A stretch of 5,452 nucleotides of DNA from Planctomycetaceae bacterium. Its GTDB lineage: Bacteria > Planctomycetota > Phycisphaerae > Phycisphaerales > SM1A02. Positions 1 to 5,452 of the stretch are shown piece by piece. Under the pieces are notes generated by a model. That model saw only the letters and a list, made by a program, of their open reading frames with translations, searched no databases and had not been told where the DNA came from. Within the stretch, counting starts at the first letter, position 1. Every line of letters starts with the position of its first letter. A program made the translations under genes and the position numbers. The stretch lies in assembly GCA_002684315.1 (NCBI GenBank), contig NYVB01000072.1, positions 4,831-10,282 on the forward strand, in the 5' to 3' direction.

Positions 1-218
1 TGGGCGCGGGCCTGCTCGTCTGCTTCTTCGTGGCCGGTCAGGTGTTCGGTTCGTTGACCGCCGACACGTTCGGCCTCGTCGGGTACACCGTCCGTGCGCC
101 TTCACTGCTGCGAATCACCGCCTTCGGTCTGATCGTCGCCGGCGTCGTTCTGGCGACGCTTTCGAATGAATCGACTCCCTCCGAGCCGAAGACATCCGAG
201 GGAGCCGTCGAATCATGA
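1..218 (+). CDS. DMT-superfamily YdcZ/DUF606-like transporter, C-terminal part
   Basis: The reading frame is open from the window edge (first full codon at 3) to TGA at 216-218, giving 71 visible residues; the N-terminus lies outside the window. It contains two hydrophobic segments, about visible residues 1-20 and 36-53, joined by a short loop (DTFGLVGYTVRAPSLLR), then a polar tail of about 18 residues. The pattern of a Gly-Gln in a helix, a Phe-Gly-Leu-x-Gly loop, a basic residue near Pro-Ser-Leu, and a final Gly-rich helix (GLIVAGVVLA) matches the C-terminal end of the YdcZ (DUF606) branch of the drug/metabolite transporter superfamily, from memory of the family. These are small inner-membrane proteins whose substrates are mostly unknown. 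Third codon positions are strongly G/C, as in a real gene. The stop overlaps the ATG of the globin gene, suggesting one operon. The family call is fairly likely, but only the last two helices are seen. Confidence 0.78.
   Translation, partial: GAGLLVCFFVAGQVFGSLTADTFGLVGYTVRAPSLLRITAFGLIVAGVVLATLSNESTPSEPKTSEGAVES
198..204 (+). promoter_or_regulatory. Ribosome binding site of the globin gene
   Basis: GAGGGAG lies 10 bases before the ATG at 215, inside the end of the transporter gene. It supports ATG 215 as the globin start rather than the in-frame ATG at 251, and fits translational coupling through the ATGA overlap. Confidence 0.5.
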
Positions 219-604
219 CCTTCGATCCACAGCGCACGCCCTTCATCGTCATGGGCGGCGAGGAGCCCGTCCGTCGACTCGCGGATCTCTTCTACGACCA
301 CATGGATCGTGACGAGGACTATCGGATTCTTCGTGATCTCCATCCCCCGGATCTCACCGAGAGTCGAGAGAAGTTCTTTCTCTTCCTCTGCGGTTGGCTG
401 GGTGGGCCGCAGCACTACGTCGAAAAGCATGGCCACCCCAGACTGAGAATGCGACATGCTCCATTTGCGATAGGTGAGACCGAGCGGGATCAGTGGCTCT
501 CATGCATGGCGGCCGCCATGGATGAATGCGAACTCGATTCCGAGGTCAGGACCTTTCTCGATGCGCGGTTCGCGCATGTGGCCGATTTCATGCGCAACAG
601 ATGA
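215..604 (+). CDS. Group II truncated haemoglobin (trHbO / YjbI-like globin)
   Basis: This is a 129-residue haem-binding globin of the truncated 2-on-2 fold, usual length for the family. Group II signatures are visible in order: GGEEPVRRLADLFYDHM at 14-30, with Tyr27 the likely B10 distal residue; GWLGGPQHYVEKHGHPRLRMRHAPF at 60-84, with His81 the likely proximal F8 haem ligand; and ERDQWL at 90-95, with Trp94 the likely G8 Trp that marks groups II and III. The GGP..Y motif and the two-residue-shorter F region favour group II. Known members bind oxygen and nitric oxide in the cytoplasm, with proposed roles in oxygen delivery, redox chemistry or NO detoxification; the role here is not shown. 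Start ATG 215 has a ribosome binding site and overlaps the stop of the upstream transporter gene by four bases. The gene converges on acs, with 27 bases between stops. Confidence 0.95.
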   Translation: MTFDPQRTPFIVMGGEEPVRRLADLFYDHMDRDEDYRILRDLHPPDLTESREKFFLFLCGWLGGPQHYVEKHGHPRLRMRHAPFAIGETERDQWLSCMAAAMDECELDSEVRTFLDARFAHVADFMRNR

Positions 605-635
605 TTCGCACCGAAAAGTCCCCGCTCTGAATCAT
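601..635. repeat. 7-bp inverted repeat over both convergent stop codons; weak terminator candidate
   Basis: ATGATTC at 601-607 is the exact reverse complement of GAATCAT at 629-635, with 21 bases between. The left arm contains the globin stop (602-604) and the right arm contains the acs stop (632-634 on the minus strand). A transcript from either strand could form the same stem, so it could act as a shared bidirectional terminator. Against this, the stem is AT-rich, the loop is long and there is no T-tract on either side. Chance is a real possibility. Confidence 0.25.
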
Positions 636-2620
636 GACTCCTCGGTGCCCCGGAGCTTCTCCAGAATGGAGGCATCTTCGAGAGTGGTCGTGTCCTGATT
701 CGAATCACGGCCCGCTGCGATGTCCCGCAGCAGTCGACGCATGATCTTTCCCGATCGTGTCTTGGGCAGAGCGTGGGTGAACCGGATCATGTCGGGTTTC
801 GCGATCGCCCCGATCTCACGGCCGACGTGTTCGCGAAGTTCCTTGACGAGCGCCTCGTTCTCGGCCACCCCGGAACCGAGCGTGACGAACGCGGCGATGC
901 CGGATCCCTTGATCTCGTGCGGCACGTCCACGACCGCGGCTTCGACCACGGACTCATGGGCGACCAGTGCGCTCTCGACTTCCATCGTGCCGAGACGGTG
1001 TCCCGAGACGTTGATCACGTCATCGATCCGACCCATGATCCAGAAGTATCCGCGTTCATCACGGCGAGCGCCGTCTCCCGCGGTGTACATCCCATCCACC
1101 CTCGACCAGTAGGTCTCGAGGTACCGTGCCCGGTCTCCGTGAATGCCCCGAAGCATCGAGGGCCAGGGTTTTCGGATGACCAGAAGGCCGCCCGTTCCAT
1201 TGGGGAGTTCATTTCCCGCTTCGTCGACGATCGCGGCGTCGATCCCCATCGCCGGCAGCGTGCACGACCCCGGGACGGTGGGGGTGGCCGCGGGATGCGG
1301 CGTGATCATGTGTCCACCGGTCTCGGTCTGCCACCAGGTGTCCACGATCGGGCAGCGCTCGCCACCGATGGTCCGGTGGTACCACATCCACGCTTCGGGA
1401 TTGATCGGCTCGCCCACCGTGCCGAGGACCTTGAGCTTCGACAGGTCATGCTTCCTGACGTGTTGGTCGCCCCATTTCATGAACGCGCGGATCGCGGTCG
1501 GTGCCGTGTAGAACTGCGTCACTTCGTGTCGTTCACAGATGTCCCAGAACCGATTCTCGGCGGGAAAGTTCGGCGCACCCTCGTACATCAGAGTGGGGAC
1601 CCGATTGGGCAGACAGCCGTAGATGATGTAACTGTGACCGGTGATCCATCCGACGTCCGCGGTGCACCAGTAGACCTGTCGTTCGCCGGGGCGCAGATTG
1701 AACGTGTTGCGTGCGGTATGCGCGGTGTAGACCATGTAGCCACCGGTGGTGTGCACGATCCCCTTGGGTTTTCCAGTCGACCCGGACGTGTAGAGCAGGA
1801 AGAGCAGTGCTTCGGAATCCATCGGTTCACAGGGGCAGTCATCGCTCGCGGCCGCGACCAGTTCATGCCAGTCCTTGTCGCGCGGTTCGTGCACCTCGAC
1901 TTCATTGCCACAGCGGCGCACCACCACCACGCTCTCGACGCCCGGCAGTGATTCGCAGGCTTCGTCGACATTGGCCTTCAAGGGAACCACCGAGCCACGG
2001 CGCCATGATCCGTCGCAGGTCAGGATCACCTTCGAGTCGGCGTCGTTGACCCGGTCGACGATCGCCGATGCGCTGAAGCCTCCGAAGATCACCGAGTGCG
2101 CGGCACCTATTCGGGCGCACGCGAGCATTGCAATCGCAACTTCCGGCACCATTCCCATGTAGATCGTGACCACGTCACCCTTCGTGACTCCGAGTGACCT
2201 GAGGACATTGCCGAACTTCGCGGTCTCTCGCTGGAGGTCCGCATAGGTCAGCTTGATGACCTCGGGTCCACCGTCACCGACGGGCTCGCCCTCCCAGATG
2301 ATCGCGACCTCGGCGCCGTGTCCGTTTCGAACCTGCCGGTCGACGCAGTTGTCGGTGATGTTGGTCCGTCCATCTACGAACCACTTCGCATCGGGGCATT
2401 CCCACTCAAGCACCTTGTCGTATGGAGTCGACCAGTCGAATTCTCGTGCAACCTCGTCCCAGTACGCTTCCGGATCCTCGATGGATCGAGTCCATCGTGC
2501 CTGGTAGTCCTCCATCGATGAGATGATCGCGCCACCAATCTGCGAACCGAAGTCTGCAGGTGGGTCGAAGACTCGGTCTTCCTCGAGGACGGACTCAATG
2601 TTGACTTCATCTTTGCTCAT
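632..2620 (-). CDS. acs: Acetyl-CoA synthetase, AMP-forming (acetate--CoA ligase)
   Basis: This 662-residue enzyme converts acetate, ATP and CoA to acetyl-CoA, AMP and pyrophosphate in the cytoplasm; it is the high-affinity route for acetate use. Length is close to E. coli Acs (652). Motifs in order: an N-terminal Acs domain with [16 protein letters not shown] at 48-63; the ATP-binding loop [11 protein letters not shown] at 277-287; [11 protein letters not shown] at 321-331; VGEPIN at 402-407; [10 protein letters not shown] at 427-436, with Trp430 equivalent to the Trp that limits the pocket to acetate; the hinge region [33 protein letters not shown] at 512-544; and [11 protein letters not shown] at 619-629, where Lys625 is the catalytic lysine that is reversibly acetylated in known Acs proteins (Pat/CobB type control). 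All key residues are intact. A GTG at 2638 would add six residues, but the AGGAG ribosome binding site lies inside that extension, so ATG at 2620 is chosen. It is divergent from the kinase gene and convergent with the globin gene. Confidence 0.98.
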   Translation of the reverse strand: MSKDEVNIESVLEEDRVFDPPADFGSQIGGAIISSMEDYQARWTRSIEDPEAYWDEVAREFDWSTPYDKVLEWECPDAKWFVDGRTNITDNCVDRQVRNGHGAEVAIIWEGEPVGDGGPEVIKLTYADLQRETAKFGNVLRSLGVTKGDVVTIYMGMVPEVAIAMLACARIGAAHSVIFGGFSASAIVDRVNDADSKVILTCDGSWRRGSVVPLKANVDEACESLPGVESVVVVRRCGNEVEVHEPRDKDWHELVAAASDDCPCEPMDSEALLFLLYTSGSTGKPKGIVHTTGGYMVYTAHTARNTFNLRPGERQVYWCTADVGWITGHSYIIYGCLPNRVPTLMYEGAPNFPAENRFWDICERHEVTQFYTAPTAIRAFMKWGDQHVRKHDLSKLKVLGTVGEPINPEAWMWYHRTIGGERCPIVDTWWQTETGGHMITPHPAATPTVPGSCTLPAMGIDAAIVDEAGNELPNGTGGLLVIRKPWPSMLRGIHGDRARYLETYWSRVDGMYTAGDGARRDERGYFWIMGRIDDVINVSGHRLGTMEVESALVAHESVVEAAVVDVPHEIKGSGIAAFVTLGSGVAENEALVKELREHVGREIGAIAKPDMIRFTHALPKTRSGKIMRRLLRDIAAGRDSNQDTTTLEDASILEKLRGTEES

Positions 2621-2629
2621 CGATCTTGA

Positions 2630-2634
2630 CTCCT
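2630..2634 (-). promoter_or_regulatory. Ribosome binding site of acs
   Basis: AGGAG on the minus strand, nine bases before ATG 2620. It decides the start: the alternative GTG at 2638-2636 lies upstream of it. The same five-base core also forms the loop of the hairpin 15 bases further upstream. Confidence 0.75.
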
Positions 2635-2649
2635 GCACGCGGTGACCGG

Positions 2650-2668
2650 ATGACGTCTCCTACGTCAT
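2650..2668 (-). promoter_or_regulatory. Perfect 7-bp dyad / hairpin with AGGAG loop in the acs leader
   Basis: Read on the minus strand this is ATGACGT, then AGGAG, then ACGTCAT: arms of seven bases that pair perfectly around a five-base loop. It ends 29 bases before the acs start codon and 15 bases before the acs ribosome binding site. As RNA it would form a stem with GGA exposed in the loop, the arrangement that CsrA/RsmA proteins recognise, and the second GGA lies in the Shine-Dalgarno sequence 27 bases downstream. As DNA it is a symmetrical 19-bp operator-like site for a dimeric regulator. The dyad is seen directly; either role is inference. Confidence 0.5.
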
Positions 2669-2682
2669 GGTGATTGCGAGCT

Positions 2683-2775
2683 TTAGCTTATCCAATTGCG
2701 GATTCGAACGCCGGTTGCTGGCTCCAGCATGTGCGCCTGTTCCCTGAGGACAGCCGGATCGATGAAGGTGGTCAT
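2683..2775 (-). CDS. Possible 30-residue small ORF upstream of acs
   Basis: ATG at 2775 to TAA at 2685-2683 encodes 30 residues, starting MTTFIDPAVLREQAHMLEPA and ending VRIRNWIS. A good Shine-Dalgarno-like AGGAA lies five bases before the ATG. About 70 percent of codons end in G or C, lower than in the clear genes here. I do not recognise the peptide; it has no signal peptide or membrane segment. It runs in the same direction as acs and ends 62 bases before its start, so it could be a leader peptide or small protein in the acs transcript, or simply a chance ORF. A longer in-frame version reaches back to 2865 but has no obvious start signal. Confidence 0.2.
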   Translation of the reverse strand: MTTFIDPAVLREQAHMLEPATGVRIRNWIS

Positions 2776-2936
2776 ACGACTTCCTGACGAATCACCATCC
2801 ACAGGCTGGCACGGCCATCCGCCGCGGGCGTGTTGGCGTTGCCCCCTCCCGGCGGTGATTGGCAAATGGGCCCCGCTTGTCCTTCAACTCATTCATTCCG
2901 TGGTGCATGGTCATCAGGACCCGGTACCATTCAAAC

Positions 2937-5285
2937 ATGGCCACGTCTGACGACAAGTCCGATGAATCAGGGATGGATCCTGATCCCACGATCGATCTGC
3001 CCGCAGAGAATCGAGTCGGGTCCACTCCTCCCGGATTGACCATGGGTGCCGGTGACACGATCGGTTCGTTCAAGATCATTCAGATGCTCGGTGAGGGCGG
3101 TTTCGGGATCGTCTACCTCGCGGAGCAAACCGAACCGGTCACCCGTCGCGTCGCGCTGAAGGTCATCAAGCCGGGGATGGACACCAAGGCGGTGATCGCT
3201 CGCTTCGAGGCGGAGCGCCAGGCCCTGGCAATGATGGATTCTCCCGGCATTGCGAAGGTCTTCGAGGCGGGATCCACACCAGAGGGTCGTCCGTATTTCG
3301 CCATGGAATACGTCAAGGGTGAACCGATCACGACCTACTGCGACCGGCACAAGTTGGAGACGCGTTCACGTCTCACGCTCTTTGCCGGAGTCTGTGATGC
3401 GATTCAGCATGCGCATCAGAAGGGTGTCATCCACCGCGACATCAAGCCGGGAAACATCCTGGTGACGATCGACAGTCGTGACGAACCCTGTCCCAAAGTG
3501 ATCGATTTCGGAATTGCAAAGGCGACCTCGCAGTCGCTGACCCAGAAGACGGTATTCACCGCGCAGGGTGAATTGATCGGAACTCCCGAGTACATGTCTC
3601 CGGAGCAGGCGGAGATGAGTCCGGGCGACATCGACACGCGAACCGACGTGTACGCACTGGGAGTCGTGCTTTACGAACTGCTTTCGGGTCAGCTGCCCTT
3701 TGATCCGGAGATGCTTCGTAAGGCGGGTTATGCGGAGATTCAACGAATCATCCGCGAGGAGGACCCGCCCAAACCGAGTACCAAGCTCACGACCGAGGTG
3801 GGGGGACGCACCTCTCGAATCGCTGAATTGCGACAGACCAAGATCGTCGACCTGCAACAGACATTGCGAAAGGAATTGGAATGGATTCCGCTCAAGGCGT
3901 TGCGCAAGGAACGTGAAGAGCGTTACGGATCCGCCGAGGCGCTTGCCGAAGATGTCAGGAGGTATCTCTCCGGCGCTCCGTTGATGGCCGGCCCGGTCTC
4001 GGTGCGCTATCGCCTGCGAAAGACACTTGCGCGAAACAAGGGGCCCGCCATCGCGATCCTGCTTCTGATCTCGACGCTCATGCTGGGCGTGATCGGCACC
4101 AGCCTCTTCGCCTACCGTGCCGCAGAGCAGGCCAAGTTGGCGGACCAGCGGGCCGATGAGGCGGCACTCGAGGCCTCCCGGGTTCGCGCCACGAAGGATT
4201 TTCTGATTCACATGCTTGCATCAGTGGATCCTGCGATCGCGCAAGGAATGGATGATGCATTGATGAGGCAGGTTCTTGTCACTGCCGCTGACGTCATCGA
4301 TGAGCAGTTCCAATCGATGCCTCTGGTGGAAGCCGAAGTCCAGGAGATCATCGGCAGCACTTATCTGTCACTGTCGGATCCCGCGCGAGCCATGGACCAT
4401 CTCGAACGGGCGCTTGAGCTCTACGACGAACATCTTCCTGCCTCAAGTCCGCGCCGGGTTGCTGTCGTCAATACGATCGTCGCTGTTCTGCATGGACTGG
4501 GAGATCTTGAGGCAGCCAGTCGGCGCTCCGGGGAAAATCTGGTGCAGAGCCGCCAGCGTCTGGGCGATTCGCATGTTGAAACGCTCACTGCCATCGGCAA
4601 CCATGCCTTCCTGCTTGATCAGATGGGTCTTCCCGACGAGGCCGAACCGCTGTACCAGGAAGCGCTTGGTCTTTCTCGAGAAGTCAATGGGCCCGAACAT
4701 CCGGACACGCTGGTTGCCGCAAACAATCTCGCCGCCTTCATGGAGGCCGCTGGCGATGCGGAGGCGGCGAAAGCCGCGTTTGAGGAGGTATACACCATTC
4801 GTCTTCGGACGCTTGGTGCGCGTCACCCCGCGACACTTCTCTCCCTGGACAACCTTGGCCAGGTGACCTTTGATTCCGGCGATCAGGCCGAGGGCCTTCA
4901 GTTGTCGACCAAGGCAGCCGATTTGCGCAAGGAAGTGCTCGGCACCGCCCACCACCACACCCTGACCAACATGTACAACGTCGCTTCCATGACCGCACAT
5001 GCCGGTGATTTCGACAGCTCTCATGCTCTTCACGAAGAAGTGATCGATCTGATGACCGAATTTCTCGGGCAGGCGCATCCCGACACCATCGATGCACTTC
5101 GTTCGCATGCAAGCATTCTCGCCTATCGATCCCGCTTTTCTGAAGCGATCACCGTTCATGAAACCATTGTTGAGCGACTCAGGCTTCACGATGGTGATGC
5201 CGGCACTCTGTATCTGCGGGCGCTTGATGAACTCGAGTCCACTCGCATCAGGAATTCGCAGCAGCCTCGCCCCGAAGTTCCCTGA
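2937..5285 (+). CDS. Membrane Ser/Thr protein kinase with C-terminal TPR repeats
   Basis: A 782-residue protein. Residues 1-43 are a polar, acidic, probably flexible head. The Hanks-type kinase domain (about 44-345) has all catalytic elements: glycine loop GEGGFGIVY at 52-60, ATP lysine Lys75 (VALKVIK), helix-C Glu93, HRDIKPGN at 166-173 with catalytic Asp168, DFG at 190-192, GTPEYMSPE at 215-223 and DVYALG at 237-242. Basic residues precede one transmembrane helix at about 369-392, then an Ala/Glu-rich likely coiled coil (394-420) and a conserved-looking linker FLIHMLASVDPAIAQG (422-437). The tail (about 465-750) is made of TPR-like helical hairpins on a strict 42-residue period. The kinase should lie in the cytoplasm and the TPR tail outside the membrane. 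This architecture is abundant in Planctomycetota; substrates and ligand are unknown. Start ATG 2937 is chosen because the kinase head begins cleanly there; the frame is open upstream to a TTG at 2859 and an ATG at 2907, and no close ribosome binding site is seen for any of them (AGGA at 2916-2919 is 17 bases from ATG 2937). Confidence 0.95.
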   Translation: MATSDDKSDESGMDPDPTIDLPAENRVGSTPPGLTMGAGDTIGSFKIIQMLGEGGFGIVYLAEQTEPVTRRVALKVIKPGMDTKAVIARFEAERQALAMMDSPGIAKVFEAGSTPEGRPYFAMEYVKGEPITTYCDRHKLETRSRLTLFAGVCDAIQHAHQKGVIHRDIKPGNILVTIDSRDEPCPKVIDFGIAKATSQSLTQKTVFTAQGELIGTPEYMSPEQAEMSPGDIDTRTDVYALGVVLYELLSGQLPFDPEMLRKAGYAEIQRIIREEDPPKPSTKLTTEVGGRTSRIAELRQTKIVDLQQTLRKELEWIPLKALRKEREERYGSAEALAEDVRRYLSGAPLMAGPVSVRYRLRKTLARNKGPAIAILLLISTLMLGVIGTSLFAYRAAEQAKLADQRADEAALEASRVRATKDFLIHMLASVDPAIAQGMDDALMRQVLVTAADVIDEQFQSMPLVEAEVQEIIGSTYLSLSDPARAMDHLERALELYDEHLPASSPRRVAVVNTIVAVLHGLGDLEAASRRSGENLVQSRQRLGDSHVETLTAIGNHAFLLDQMGLPDEAEPLYQEALGLSREVNGPEHPDTLVAANNLAAFMEAAGDAEAAKAAFEEVYTIRLRTLGARHPATLLSLDNLGQVTFDSGDQAEGLQLSTKAADLRKEVLGTAHHHTLTNMYNVASMTAHAGDFDSSHALHEEVIDLMTEFLGQAHPDTIDALRSHASILAYRSRFSEAITVHETIVERLRLHDGDAGTLYLRALDELESTRIRNSQQPRPEVP
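4437..5186 (+). repeat. Tandem 42-residue TPR units in the kinase tail
   Basis: In the protein, the motif Gly-x-x-His-Pro-x-Thr-Leu recurs with Gly at residues 543, 585, 627, 669 and 711 (GDSHVETL, GPEHPDTL, GARHPATL, GTAHHHTL, GQAHPDTI), and a degenerate copy at 501 (PASSPRRV). Spacing is exactly 42 residues (126 bases) throughout. The repeat is protein-level; the DNA copies have diverged, so this is old duplication rather than a recent expansion. It matches the extended TPR_12/TPR_10 type. Confidence 0.88.
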
Positions 5286-5306
5286 GTGCGACTCCGGTCG
5301 GACGGA

Positions 5307-5452
5307 TCAGAACCAGAGGGTCGCCATGACCACCGCGACCGCTCCTCGAAGGGTCCAGGCAATCGTCCGGATCCAGTTGCTGCCCACCAGCCGCCGATGG
5401 CTTGGTTGGTGGAACCCGCTGGTCAGCCGGTTGTGGCAGGGAATCTGGATGA
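5307..5452 (-). CDS. Unidentified membrane protein, C-terminal end
   Basis: On the minus strand a frame is open from the window edge to TGA at 5309-5307, giving 47 visible residues that begin IQIPCHNRLTSGFHQPSHRR. It ends in a hydrophobic stretch of about 19 residues (TIAWTLRGAVAVVMATLWF) directly at the C-terminus, preceded by a basic segment with several His and Arg residues (HRRLVGSNWIR); this looks like a final membrane helix with a positive flank. About 83 percent of codons end in G or C, which supports real coding. It converges on the kinase gene with 21 bases between stops and no clear terminator hairpin. I cannot name the family; the style resembles small DUF-type integral membrane proteins. 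The N-terminus is outside the window. Confidence 0.55.
   Translation of the reverse strand, partial: IQIPCHNRLTSGFHQPSHRRLVGSNWIRTIAWTLRGAVAVVMATLWF

Larger units (their letters stand above)
2621..2936. other. Divergent intergenic region between acs and the kinase gene
   Basis: These 316 bases separate the divergent starts of acs and the kinase and must hold both promoters. I see the acs ribosome binding site, the dyad at 2650-2668, a possible 30-codon ORF on the minus strand (2683-2775), and three copies of GGTGATT (2669-2675 plus, 2790-2796 as its complement, 2854-2860 plus). No convincing -35/-10 pair is visible for either gene; a minus-strand TTCGAA/TAAAGC pair with 17-base spacing matches the consensus poorly (3 of 6 at each). 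No tRNA or other structured RNA is recognised. Confidence 0.7.

Noticed and set aside
38..457. 139-residue minus-strand ORF opposite the transporter and globin
   Set aside because: The plus strand encodes two recognisable proteins here; the antisense translation resembles nothing known to me.
601..630. Nine-codon ORF (MIRTEKSPL) starting in ATGA overlap with the globin stop
   Set aside because: No ribosome binding site precedes it, and the length is too short to distinguish from chance; the ATGA is also part of the inverted repeat.
773..1951. 392-residue ORF on the plus strand opposite acs
   Set aside because: It is antisense to a fully intact acs gene, its translation is rich in Arg, His, Asp and Gly with no recognisable domain, and long antisense frames are common opposite GC-rich codon-biased genes.
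2621..2638. GTG at 2638 as the acs start
   Set aside because: The best Shine-Dalgarno sequence lies inside this six-codon extension and is correctly placed for ATG 2620.
2690..2765. tRNA-like TTCGAAT (T-loop style) on the minus strand in the intergenic region
   Set aside because: The flanking five bases do not form a T-stem, and no acceptor, anticodon or D arm could be found around it.
3366..4211. 281-residue ORF on the minus strand opposite the kinase domain
   Set aside because: It lies entirely over conserved kinase motifs on the other strand and has no recognisable family; treated as a shadow frame.
4443..5189. 248-residue ORF on the minus strand opposite the TPR tail
   Set aside because: It covers the region where the plus-strand frame shows clear 42-residue repeats; it has no independent support.
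5286..5306. TCCG-GT-CGGA short inverted repeat after the kinase stop
   Set aside because: Only a four-base stem with a two-base loop and no T-tract; too weak to call a terminator.

Overview
The window looks like chromosomal DNA of moderately high GC from a planctomycete, perhaps of the Phycisphaerae type. The main clue is the gene at 2937-5285: a Hanks-type serine/threonine kinase, one transmembrane helix and a tetratricopeptide tail, with linker sequences typical of the large kinase families of Planctomycetota. This assignment is inference from protein style; no rRNA or other marker gene is present.

Layout, left to right: (1) 1-218, plus strand, the C-terminal end of a small multi-pass DMT/YdcZ (DUF606)-like membrane transporter. 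(2) 215-604, plus strand, a group II truncated haemoglobin that overlaps the transporter by ATGA, so the two probably form one translationally coupled operon. (3) 632-2620, minus strand, a complete AMP-forming acetyl-CoA synthetase (acs), convergent with the globin; only 27 bases separate the stop codons. (4) 2621-2936, a divergent intergenic region between acs and the kinase. It holds the acs ribosome binding site, a perfect 7-bp dyad whose transcript would form a hairpin with AGGAG in the loop, and a possible 30-codon ORF. (5) 2937-5285, plus strand, the kinase-TM-TPR protein. (6) 5307-5452, minus strand, the C-terminal end of an unidentified membrane protein, convergent with the kinase.

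No mobile element, CRISPR array, rRNA or tRNA is visible. The genes do not form an obvious single pathway: acs is central acetate metabolism, the globin handles oxygen or nitric oxide or related ligands, and the kinase is a membrane signalling protein of unknown input. The most notable signals are the acs leader hairpin, which repeats the Shine-Dalgarno core in its loop and suggests post-transcriptional (CsrA-like) or operator control, and the strict 42-residue periodicity of the kinase tail. I see no convincing evidence of a wholly new multi-gene system here.
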